A stretch of DNA of 7,851 nucleotides from JBCDIQ01 sp039024295. GTDB taxonomy: Bacteria > Bacteroidota > Bacteroidia > J057. The notes beneath the pieces were generated by a model. It was given only the letters and a program-made list of their open reading frames with translations, searched no databases and was not told the DNA's origin. Shown one piece after another: positions 1 through 6,594 of the stretch. The DNA is taken from assembly GCA_039024295.1 (NCBI GenBank), contig JBCDIQ010000288.1, positions 1-7,851 of the forward strand. Reading direction: 5' to 3'. Each line of letters starts with the position of its first letter. Positions within the stretch are counted from its first letter, which is position 1. Position numbers and translations under genes: made by a program.

Positions 1-122
1 CCGAGCTGCATACCTCCTACTTTCGGGGAACCAATATTCACGAAGTGCTCAAAAAGTTTAGCCACAGCTACAAGCCAGAACAGTATGTGATCTATTCTAT
101 CACGATGAACCCAGTTGCGTAA
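1..122 (+). CDS. C-terminal end of an unrecognised protein (partial)
   Basis: An open frame enters from the left edge, with its first complete codon at position 3, and ends at a TAA at 120-122, giving 39 residues. The tail begins ELHTSYFRGTNIHEVL and ends QYVIYSITMNPVA. It is soluble-looking and mixed in charge, with no membrane segment and no motif I recognise, so I assign no function. The evidence that it is real is the continuous open frame, ordinary amino-acid composition, and a stop only 3 bp from the stop of the facing tolC-like gene, as expected for a convergent gene pair in a compact genome. There is no room for a terminator between the two stop codons. Confidence 0.6.
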   Translation, partial: ELHTSYFRGTNIHEVLKKFSHSYKPEQYVIYSITMNPVA

Positions 123-125
123 ACA

Positions 126-1589
126 CTACAGGTCATTGAATAACAGACCGCTGATCCAGGCAAGTCCCGCTTGTGCCGCAAAATATTTAGATTGAAGGGA
201 AACCAGCTTCTGCTGCGCCTCAATGAGCTTTTGCTCACGAGAGTTGATCAAAAACAAGGAACTTTCTCCCAGGTCAAATTTGATTTCTTCTGCGCGAAGC
301 AAACGCTGATAGTTGCTAACAGTCTGGCTGTACAGTTCAATTTGTTGCAGCACAATCAAGATTTCGTTGTAGCTAGCCTGGATTTTATTGGTCAGCTCCA
401 GTTGTTTCTGGTCGCGCTTTAAATTGGTTTGCTGTAATTTTATTCGTGTGAGCTGAAGGTTTCCGCGTTCTTTTCGAAGAAATAGCGGGAAACTAAATTC
501 AAACCCCCATTTATAGTTATTGGGCAAAACCCCCTGCTCAATTCCCAGTAATTCTGAACTTGTGCTGCTCGTGGTGGCCTCAGCAATTACATTGTAGTTC
601 ACGTTTAACTTTGGTTTGAGCTTTTCTGCCTTCAGCCTACGCTCTACATCCAGGGTAGCAATCTCATAGCGGTAAGACAATAACTCTGGGTGAACCCGGC
701 TAAGGTTATTGATAAGCATATTGACCGAATCCTGGGTCACCAGGTTCACAATCGGCATCCTTCCCAGCCTGACGGGCCTCAATTGCTGGGTTATTTCCAG
801 CGGTCTCCCATCTTCATCCCACAAAAAATTAGACACCTCCAGGCCTTTCTTGATAAACTCTAGCAAGGCATCATTCCGGCTTAATTGCCTATTTTGTAGC
901 TGGATGAGGGCCTCTAGGGTATCAATCCCTGGCTCATCACCCGCAAAGAACGAGGCTTTGACAGCTTCAAACCGGACTTCAGAAATGTCTACTGCCCGCT
1001 CAAATACCTGCAACTCCATATAGCTTCTGGCCCATTGCCAGTAAGTTCCCATGGCACTCAGCAAGAGGTTATTCAAGGCGATAACACGGTCAACATTGGC
1101 GGCACTTTGCAGGATTTTGGCTTGTTGTAGCGTTGCTCTCCGTTCGTCAATCACCAATCCCTGTAAAACAGAAACCGAAAGGCCAGCAGTTACAAGGCCA
1201 TTGTCTGGCAAAAAGTCCATGGGATTGGAAAAAGAACCATCAACGTAGTCGTAACCTGCCTTCGCCTCAATCCCATACCAGGTAGGCACTTTTAGCCCTC
1301 CACTGAACACATTGAAGTAATTGGTACTCTTAAAGAATTTATCGTCAAAGGAGGCTTCCAACTTGGGGTCGAACCCTCCCCGGGCCATTCTCAGTGTGGA
1401 GCGCGCCTGGTCGTTAAGTAATTCAGCTTGCTGGGCGACCGGGTGATTCTGAACGACAAAATCAAAGTAGGTCTGCGGACCGAGGATACTGAGGGAGTCT
1501 TGAGCACTTTGGTCATTCCCTTGAGAAAAGGAAGCCTGAGGCACCCACCAAAAAGCCAGCACCCCAAATAAGATCAATAATCTGTTCAT
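126..1589 (-). CDS. TolC-family outer-membrane channel protein
   Basis: This 487-residue protein is an outer-membrane efflux duct of the TolC/OEP type, expected to trimerise and connect the adaptor encoded just upstream to the cell exterior. Residues 1-22 form a signal peptide (Arg near the start, a hydrophobic stretch, then an Ala-Ser-Phe-Ser region before Gln23). Two repeated OEP halves follow, roughly residues 40-255 and 285-485. They are mostly long amphipathic helices (for example 153-255 and 376-475) separated by beta segments (about 100-145 and 326-372). The C-terminal helix carries a GESSLFLINSREQKLIEAQ segment at 441-459, which matches the typical TolC G-x-S-x-(L/F)-x-(V/L)-x-(D/N)-x-(R/E) region. 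The ATG overlaps the TGA of the HlyD-like gene by 4 bp (ATGA), so translation is probably coupled. It is the last gene of its operon. Family assignment is confident; the exported substrate is unknown. Confidence 0.93.
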   Translation of the reverse strand: MNRLLILFGVLAFWWVPQASFSQGNDQSAQDSLSILGPQTYFDFVVQNHPVAQQAELLNDQARSTLRMARGGFDPKLEASFDDKFFKSTNYFNVFSGGLKVPTWYGIEAKAGYDYVDGSFSNPMDFLPDNGLVTAGLSVSVLQGLVIDERRATLQQAKILQSAANVDRVIALNNLLLSAMGTYWQWARSYMELQVFERAVDISEVRFEAVKASFFAGDEPGIDTLEALIQLQNRQLSRNDALLEFIKKGLEVSNFLWDEDGRPLEITQQLRPVRLGRMPIVNLVTQDSVNMLINNLSRVHPELLSYRYEIATLDVERRLKAEKLKPKLNVNYNVIAEATTSSTSSELLGIEQGVLPNNYKWGFEFSFPLFLRKERGNLQLTRIKLQQTNLKRDQKQLELTNKIQASYNEILIVLQQIELYSQTVSNYQRLLRAEEIKFDLGESSLFLINSREQKLIEAQQKLVSLQSKYFAAQAGLAWISGLLFNDL

Positions 1590-2977
1590 TTTTTAGAACC
1601 GCTGCTTTTTGATTTGTCGTCACCAGATTTTCCCGAAGATCCAGAGGCAGCATTTTCGCCGGTATAAAAATCTGCAGGGAATCCATTCAGTTGTCGCCAG
1701 ATCTCGTACCAGAGCGGCACATCGTTGAGCAAGGCGAATGCCTCGACACCCGAACCTACCCGAAGCGGTCCTGGCCATACCTCGTCTTTAGGGTCGGGCT
1801 GGATCAATACGCGATAACGGCCATTGGAACTGATATTTGTTTCAACCGCAAATACCAATCCCCCAAAGGTGCCGAAAGAGGCATTGGGCCAACCAGAGAA
1901 TACAATCGCAGGCCAGCCATCAAATTGCAGCCTCACCTCCTCCCCTCTTTGCACCAGTGGTAAATCTACCGGACGGACAAAAATTTCCGCGGCTAGTTCA
2001 TACCCCAGGGGGATAATACTCACCACCGCTTCACCCTCCTTGACAGTTTCCCCAATACCTGGCTTGAGAGCTTTGTTAATAAATCCATCCTGAGGAGCTG
2101 TGATGTAGCGGAAGCTAACGCGCTGTTCAAGGTTGGTTCTTTTGTTCTTCAGCTTAGCTACATCTGCCTGTGTACCAAACTGATTGGACAAAGCACTTTG
2201 ACGGTCAGATTCAGCTTTGGCAAGCTTCTCATTGAATTCATTGGTGATGTTGTTATACGCGATTCGTGCGTTAAGGAGTTCTTGGCGACTGTCCATCAAT
2301 TTATTCACCTTCTCCACCACCTCCGCTTGAGCTTTCCGATAGCTGTTTAGCTTATTTTCAAGGTCCGTCCTGGATTTGATATCTAGCTTATTGAGCGTAT
2401 CCCAGCGCTGATACTGGGTATTTGCGATATCCAGATCAATTTCCGCCGCCACAACTGCCGCACTGTCTGAAATTACCTTAAAACGAGACTGCTGGATTTT
2501 GTTAGAAGCCTGCTCTAATTTCAGGTCTCTATTTTGCCGAAGGGCTGCAATTTGACCACTCAGGGCACTTGCCTTGTCCTGATACGCAGTAATGGCATCC
2601 TCCTTAGCATCTACCTGCTGAGAAGTACGTTCTACCAACTCAGGATCAAAATAATCGTCTTTGATTTCCGAAAGGAATACGATCGTATCTCCTCTCCTTA
2701 CCGTATCACCTTCTGTAACGTACCATTTTTCAATCCGCCCAGCAATAGTGGAATGGATGGTTTGAGGCCGCTGCTCCGGACGCAGGGTGGTTACCGTGCC
2801 TTTTGCCTGGATATTCTGGGTCCAGGGCAGAAATAACATAACAATGAAAGCGAGCAGGATGCCCACCAACCAGTAGGTAAGCACACGGGCAAACTGAGGG
2901 TCTATTACCTCCTGAAAAGAACGGTAATAAGGAATTACCTCCTTTTCGTTGACTTTATTGGTTGATATGTTCAGCAT
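1586..2977 (-). CDS. HlyD-family periplasmic adaptor (membrane fusion protein)
   Basis: This 463-residue membrane fusion protein should bridge the inner-membrane ABC protein and the TolC-like duct. A cytoplasmic N-terminus of about 32 residues precedes one membrane segment (about 33-51). The first half of a split lipoyl/biotinyl-like domain follows (73-103, including AGRIEKWYVTEGDTVRRGD). A long coiled-coil hairpin rich in Gln, Lys, Glu and Ala spans about 115-287. The second lipoyl half lies at 288-324 (ITAPQDGFINK, then GETVKEGEAV), and a beta-barrel region occupies about 325-412. The end is unusual: after a VPLWYEIWRQLNGFPADFY segment (420-438), the last 25 residues (439-463) are a low-complexity Ser/Gly/Lys tail. 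The gene starts 12 bp after the ABC gene and overlaps tolC by 4 bp. No Shine-Dalgarno sequence precedes the ATG, which is usual for this phylum. Confidence 0.93.
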   Translation of the reverse strand: MLNISTNKVNEKEVIPYYRSFQEVIDPQFARVLTYWLVGILLAFIVMLFLPWTQNIQAKGTVTTLRPEQRPQTIHSTIAGRIEKWYVTEGDTVRRGDTIVFLSEIKDDYFDPELVERTSQQVDAKEDAITAYQDKASALSGQIAALRQNRDLKLEQASNKIQQSRFKVISDSAAVVAAEIDLDIANTQYQRWDTLNKLDIKSRTDLENKLNSYRKAQAEVVEKVNKLMDSRQELLNARIAYNNITNEFNEKLAKAESDRQSALSNQFGTQADVAKLKNKRTNLEQRVSFRYITAPQDGFINKALKPGIGETVKEGEAVVSIIPLGYELAAEIFVRPVDLPLVQRGEEVRLQFDGWPAIVFSGWPNASFGTFGGLVFAVETNISSNGRYRVLIQPDPKDEVWPGPLRVGSGVEAFALLNDVPLWYEIWRQLNGFPADFYTGENAASGSSGKSGDDKSKSSGSKK

Positions 2978-2989
2978 GGGAAGAGGTAA

Positions 2990-4711
2990 TTAGGAAACAA
3001 AGTTTTTGAAATATGGCTTTTGGCTGATCTCCTCGTACGTGCCTACTTCCAATATGGTTCCATGGTCCATAACCACCACCTTTTCACACTTGGAAACAAA
3101 CAATGGATCATTGGAAGCCCCAATCAACGTCCACAGATCGCTCTGGGTCAAGAAATTGGCAATCTTCTCTTTGATGTCCGGTTCCCGATCGGGGATAAAA
3201 TCCTCCATTACCAGCAGACTTGGCCGCTTAATAACACTTTTTGCGATGATCAACCTCCTCACAACGGACGGGGGCATCTGAGGGCCTTCAGGAACCAACA
3301 TGGTGTTGAGTCCTTCAGGCATTCGTTGAATGAACTCTCGCAAATCAAGGTTATCAATCACCCAGCGAAGGTCATCGTAATCAATCTCTTCTCTTCCCAT
3401 GGTGATGTTCTCTTCCAAGGTACCACGGAAGAGTACATTTCGGGAAAGAATATCTCCAATATTAGAGCGCAGGCTTTGCCTGTCATAATTATTCAACGGA
3501 ATGCCGTTATAAGCAATCACCCCCTCAAATGAATCATAAAGCCCTGATATCAATCCTGTCAACAAGGTCTGTCCAGCCCCCACATTACCGATGATGGCTA
3601 CCTTTTCTCCTGGCTTAATGTCAAGGTCGACATCATTCAATGAAGGCCTTAAATCACCTGGGTAGGAAAATTTTAAGTCACGCAAGGTAAGCTCCATTCC
3701 ACGGGCATCTACATCATCTCGGTATTCTAAGCCTTTTTGAGCTTCCAGTGGCATGTCGGTCACTTTTCCGATCTTCTCCATCGCAGTAAGCAGGTCATAG
3801 ACGGTGTCCATGCTCAAAATCAGTTTCTCAACTGAGCTAATGATGGTGATGATGATGATTTCTGAGGCTACAAACTGCCCAATGTTGATTTCCCGTTGAA
3901 TCAAGAGTACGCTACCTAAGATCAGGAGCCCTGCTGTTACAATTGTTTTAAACCCTACAATGTTGGCGTACTGAAAAATCAACACCCGGAAGTGCGCCTT
4001 ACGAGCATCCAGGTAATTGGACACCAGGGCGTCTGTTTTTTTCAAGGGTAAATTAGAATTTCCAGCAAGCTTAAAGTTGGTCAAGGTACGGGCGATTTCT
4101 TCTAGCCAGTACACCACCTCGTATTTGTAGTTGGACTCTTCCAGACTGGTCCTCAGGCCGCTTGGACCAGAAATCCGGAAAATAAGCACCAAAATCACCA
4201 GCAACCCGATCCCGAAGAATACAAAAGCAGAATTATAGAAGGAAAGAAGAATGAGGCCAAAAAGTATTTGAAGGGAGGCGGTCGAGAAATCGATCAGAAT
4301 TTTGGGTAAGCCTTTTTGGACGTTCATCACGTCAAAAAAGCGGTTGACCAGCTCAGGTGGGTAGTACTTCAGCAGCTTTTCTGCCTTGATTCTGGGAATT
4401 CGATACGCAAATTCGAATGATGCCCGCGCGAATATTTTCTGCTGGAGCATCTCCGTTATGGTCACCTGCATGATCTGCAAGCCACCCGCCATGGCCGTTC
4501 CTACCGTTACCACCACAATCAATATCACCCATGAAGAGGATATTTCATCCGCCAGGATCAAGCTGATAATGGCTTGTATGCCCAATGGCAATGACAGGTT
4601 AATCAAGCCATTAAAAATGGCATACAGATAAATATATACAACTTCTTTTCTATCAGGCTCCAACAAACGAAAAAATCGCTTTATGGGCCTTCCTTTTAGG
4701 GTATCTTCCAT
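2990..4711 (-). CDS. ABC-transporter-like protein with degenerate ATPase motifs
   Basis: This 573-residue half-transporter fuses an exporter-type membrane domain to a nucleotide-binding domain (NBD). About six membrane segments are visible (near 24-52, 61-81, 138-157, 160-180, 247-271 and 281-300), and the NBD covers about 336-573. There is no N-terminal C39-type peptidase or peptidase-like domain, since the first membrane helix starts near residue 24. The NBD fold is plain: the A-loop tyrosine Tyr350, a P-loop at 375-382, the NVLFRGTLEENI region at 425-436, and the MDHGTILEVGTYEEI end. The catalytic residues are nevertheless replaced: P-loop GNVGAGQT has Gln381 for Lys, the Q-loop has Ser423, the signature is MPPSV (479-483), Walker B ends Glu503-Asp504 instead of Asp-Glu, and the H-loop has Asn534. 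I read several of these codons directly from the DNA. It heads an operon with the HlyD-like and TolC-like genes. The intact frame argues against a pseudogene. The family is confident; ATP hydrolysis is doubtful. Confidence 0.93.
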   Translation of the reverse strand: MEDTLKGRPIKRFFRLLEPDRKEVVYIYLYAIFNGLINLSLPLGIQAIISLILADEISSSWVILIVVVTVGTAMAGGLQIMQVTITEMLQQKIFARASFEFAYRIPRIKAEKLLKYYPPELVNRFFDVMNVQKGLPKILIDFSTASLQILFGLILLSFYNSAFVFFGIGLLVILVLIFRISGPSGLRTSLEESNYKYEVVYWLEEIARTLTNFKLAGNSNLPLKKTDALVSNYLDARKAHFRVLIFQYANIVGFKTIVTAGLLILGSVLLIQREINIGQFVASEIIIITIISSVEKLILSMDTVYDLLTAMEKIGKVTDMPLEAQKGLEYRDDVDARGMELTLRDLKFSYPGDLRPSLNDVDLDIKPGEKVAIIGNVGAGQTLLTGLISGLYDSFEGVIAYNGIPLNNYDRQSLRSNIGDILSRNVLFRGTLEENITMGREEIDYDDLRWVIDNLDLREFIQRMPEGLNTMLVPEGPQMPPSVVRRLIIAKSVIKRPSLLVMEDFIPDREPDIKEKIANFLTQSDLWTLIGASNDPLFVSKCEKVVVMDHGTILEVGTYEEISQKPYFKNFVS

Positions 4712-4732
4712 TCGGGGTTGCGCTAGTGTTAC

Positions 4733-4745
4733 GTTCTATAGGAAC
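4733..4745. repeat. Near-perfect 13-bp palindrome upstream of the ABC operon
   Basis: The plus strand reads GTTCTATAGGAAC, which is GTTC and GAAC arms around a TATAG core, 21 bp upstream of the ABC gene start. It is the only symmetrical element I see in the 86 bp between the hairpin at 4798 and the ATG, so it could be an operator for the operon. It is short enough to occur by chance. I found no convincing TAnnTTTG promoter element in the same 86 bp. Confidence 0.25.
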
Positions 4746-4797
4746 AATTTTTTGATATCCTATCTCATTGACTAATGGAGGATACGTCTGGTTATAA

Positions 4798-4823
4798 AAA
4801 TTGTGAATTTTTTTTCACAATTT
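4798..4823 (-). terminator. Putative intrinsic terminator after the carbamoyltransferase gene
   Basis: A perfect 10-bp inverted repeat (AAATTGTGAA and TTCACAATTT) flanks a 6-nt homopolymer loop. On the minus strand it begins 8 nt after the TAA of the carbamoyltransferase gene. In that direction the second arm runs into a short U-tract (TTTTTATAAC), so a terminator for the truA-carbamoyltransferase operon is the natural reading. The stem has only three G-C pairs and would be weak. The symmetrical sequence could equally be a protein-binding operator for the ABC operon that starts 86 bp further on. Confidence 0.55.
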
Positions 4824-4831
4824 CTTTAACA

Positions 4832-5773
4832 TTATCGCAAAATCGCCTCTAAAACAGCCTGTGCGGCTACTACTCGGTTTGCAGCCTGTTCAACTACCAG
4901 TGATCGTTCGCTGTCAATTACGGCATCTGTCACCACCATATTTCTTCTTACGGGCAAACAATGCATAAACCCGGCATTTTCGGTTAAGGCCATTTTTTGC
5001 TCATCCACCCGCCATTCCATTTCCTGATTCAGCACCTCGCCATAAGACTGATAAGATGACCAATTTTTGGCATAGACAAAATCGACTCCCTCATAAGCAG
5101 ATTTTGCGTCATGGAAGATTTCAGCACCACGGGTAAATTCAGGGTTCAAGTCATACCCTGCTGGATTCGCGATTCGCAGGTTGTATCCTGCGGCCAGGGT
5201 CCATTCTGCGAATGAATTCCCAACGGCCTGCGGCAATGCTTTGGGATGAGGGGCCCAGGTAAGCAATACCGTTGGCACTTGTGAAGGCTTATGTTGTTCA
5301 ATGGTAATTAAATCTGCAAGGGATTGACACGGATGCCGGGTAGCAGATTCAAGGCTGATGATGGGAACCCCAGAGTATTGCTTGAAAGCTTTCAATATAG
5401 CTTCCTGATAATCAGCATCCCGGTCTTTTAAATTTGCAAATGCGCGAATCCCTAACACATCACAATATTGGCCCATTACTGCAACGGCGTCTTTGATGTG
5501 TTCAGCCTTATCGTCGTTCATGACTGTCCCATCTTCAAATTCCAGCTTCCATCCTTCTGCACCAATGTTCATCACAATCACGGATAATCCCAGGTTGTAG
5601 GCAGCTCGTTGGGTACTCAAACGCGTTCTTAAACTCGGATTAAAAAAGATACAGCCCAAGGTTTTACCCACCCCCAAATTTAGGGTGCCCAATGGATTTT
5701 GCTTGACAGAACGGCACCGTGCCAGCAAAGCTGACAAGTCTGGCACATCATTTACAGAAGTAAAATGGTTCAT
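4832..5773 (-). CDS. argF': N-acetyl- or N-succinyl-ornithine carbamoyltransferase
   Basis: This 313-residue cytoplasmic enzyme of arginine biosynthesis transfers a carbamoyl group from carbamoyl phosphate to an N-acylated ornithine. From memory, the sequence follows the Bacteroides fragilis N-succinylornithine enzyme almost collinearly. Visible motifs are the carbamoyl-phosphate site NPSLRTRLS (45-53), HPCQ (147-150), WAPHPKALPQAVGNSFAEW (173-191) and HCLPVRRN (271-278). The position that separates the two substrate types, Pro90 in the B. fragilis enzyme and Glu92 in the Xanthomonas N-acetyl enzyme, is Ala90 here (DDKAEH), so the acyl group cannot be assigned. I chose the ATG at 5773 because MNHFTSVND aligns with the start of the B. 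fragilis protein. A TTG at 5782, overlapping the truA stop, would add three residues. The gene follows truA by 5 bp, with a putative terminator after it. Confidence 0.92.
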   Translation of the reverse strand: MNHFTSVNDVPDLSALLARCRSVKQNPLGTLNLGVGKTLGCIFFNPSLRTRLSTQRAAYNLGLSVIVMNIGAEGWKLEFEDGTVMNDDKAEHIKDAVAVMGQYCDVLGIRAFANLKDRDADYQEAILKAFKQYSGVPIISLESATRHPCQSLADLITIEQHKPSQVPTVLLTWAPHPKALPQAVGNSFAEWTLAAGYNLRIANPAGYDLNPEFTRGAEIFHDAKSAYEGVDFVYAKNWSSYQSYGEVLNQEMEWRVDEQKMALTENAGFMHCLPVRRNMVVTDAVIDSERSLVVEQAANRVVAAQAVLEAILR

Positions 5774-5778
5774 AGCGT

Positions 5779-6546
5779 TCAACTTTTGTATTCCAATTCA
5801 GACCAGGAATCGTCAGGATAGGTTACCTCAATCAGGCTTAAGCCCTTAGGGGAAACATTGGGCCCAGCTGCGGCGCGATCCGTTGCCTCAACTACCTGTC
5901 GAAAGGCATCCACACTCATTTGGCCTTTCCCAATCAATAATTGCGTGCCTATAAGGGCACGAACCATTCCACGCAAAAATCGATTAGCCCTTACGAAAAA
6001 TTGCAGGTGATAAGGAGATACTTCCTGCCAAACTGCCTCAGTTACATCACAGAAGGTGGTTTTGGCATCATGGTGGATTTTGGCAAAGCTGGCAAAGTCA
6101 TGGTATTCCATCAATATACCCGCCGCCTGATTCATGGCCTCCACATCCAGCGAATGCCTTACCCATAAAGCGGTGGTATGCAGTTCGGGCGTTTTACGTA
6201 GTACAATGTTGTACTCGTAACGACGGGAAGTGGCATCGAATCGACTGTGAAATTTGGGAGAATTGGCCAGAAAAACACCGTTCAAAGCAATATCATGCGG
6301 CAACAGGCCATTGATGGCATTTGAAAAACGAGCCTCCAAGGGCTGTTCCCAGTCAAAATGGACGATCAATTGGCGTGCATGCACCCCCGTATCAGTTCTG
6401 CCAGCCCCAACGACGCGGATGGGATTTCTCAAAAAGGTAGACAACGCTTTTTCAAGTTTCTCTTGTACCGTGGGGGCATTGGGCTGGATTTGCCATCCGG
6501 CGTATTCGGTCCCGAGGTATGAGATATCCAGCACATAGCGCGGCAT
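5779..6546 (-). CDS. truA: tRNA pseudouridine synthase A
   Basis: TruA converts uridines 38-40 in the anticodon arm of tRNAs to pseudouridine; it is a cytoplasmic dimer that needs no cofactor. The 255-residue length is normal for the family. The N-terminal half holds the YLGTEYAGWQIQP segment (10-22) and the catalytic motif GAGRTDTGVHA (47-57), with Asp52 as the expected nucleophile. The C-terminal half has the FDATSRRYEYNI region, FASFAK and the RANRFLRGMVRALIGT segment, all characteristic. The start is the ATG at 6546, directly giving MPRYVLDISYLGT; no Shine-Dalgarno sequence is visible. It is the first gene of an operon with the N-acyl-ornithine carbamoyltransferase gene 5 bp downstream, and it diverges from the DUF4293 gene across 56 bp. 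Nothing is odd in the protein itself. Confidence 0.96.
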   Translation of the reverse strand: MPRYVLDISYLGTEYAGWQIQPNAPTVQEKLEKALSTFLRNPIRVVGAGRTDTGVHARQLIVHFDWEQPLEARFSNAINGLLPHDIALNGVFLANSPKFHSRFDATSRRYEYNIVLRKTPELHTTALWVRHSLDVEAMNQAAGILMEYHDFASFAKIHHDAKTTFCDVTEAVWQEVSPYHLQFFVRANRFLRGMVRALIGTQLLIGKGQMSVDAFRQVVEATDRAAAGPNVSPKGLSLIEVTYPDDSWSELEYKS

Positions 6547-6574
6547 AGGGCTTTTAAAGCGTTTTTTGAATGTG

Positions 6575-6582
6575 TAAATTTG
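6575..6582 (+). promoter_or_regulatory. Putative -7 element for the DUF4293-HAD operon
   Basis: TAAATTTG matches the Bacteroidota -7 consensus TAnnTTTG exactly and ends 20 bp before the ATG at 6603, giving a short leader if transcription starts about 7 bp downstream. Upstream, only a T-rich stretch without a clear TTG lies near the expected -33 position, so the support comes from the -7 element and its placement. Confidence 0.5.
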
Positions 6583-6586
6583 CCCA

Positions 6587-6594
6587 CAAATCTA
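6587..6594 (-). promoter_or_regulatory. Putative -7 element for the truA operon
   Basis: The minus strand reads TAGATTTG, again an exact TAnnTTTG match, ending 40 bp before the truA ATG at 6546. A TTG on the same strand (6609-6611) lies 14 bp upstream, closer than the usual -33 spacing. The element faces the plus-strand one at 6575-6582 with 4 bp between them, so the two transcripts would overlap slightly at their 5' ends. Confidence 0.45.

Noticed and set aside
709..1023. 104-codon plus-strand open frame antisense to the tolC-like gene
   Set aside because: Ser/Arg-rich shadow frame fully inside a well-supported gene; no independent signal for a start or a product.
3020..3532. 170-codon plus-strand open frame antisense to the ABC protein's NBD region
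   Set aside because: It lies wholly inside the confident ABC gene, has no recognisable motif or membrane segment, and its Cys/His/Gln/Asn-rich composition is typical of a reverse-frame shadow.
2990..4711. Pseudogene interpretation of the degenerate ABC gene
   Set aside because: The frame is open for 573 codons with no frameshift, the membrane domain and NBD fold are preserved, and the gene is tightly packed with its partners. Motif loss without stops suggests altered function rather than decay, although recent inactivation by point changes cannot be excluded.
5774..5782. TTG start for the carbamoyltransferase, overlapping the truA stop
   Set aside because: The in-frame ATG at 5773 matches the start of the characterised Bacteroides enzyme and needs no rare start codon; the three extra residues have no support.
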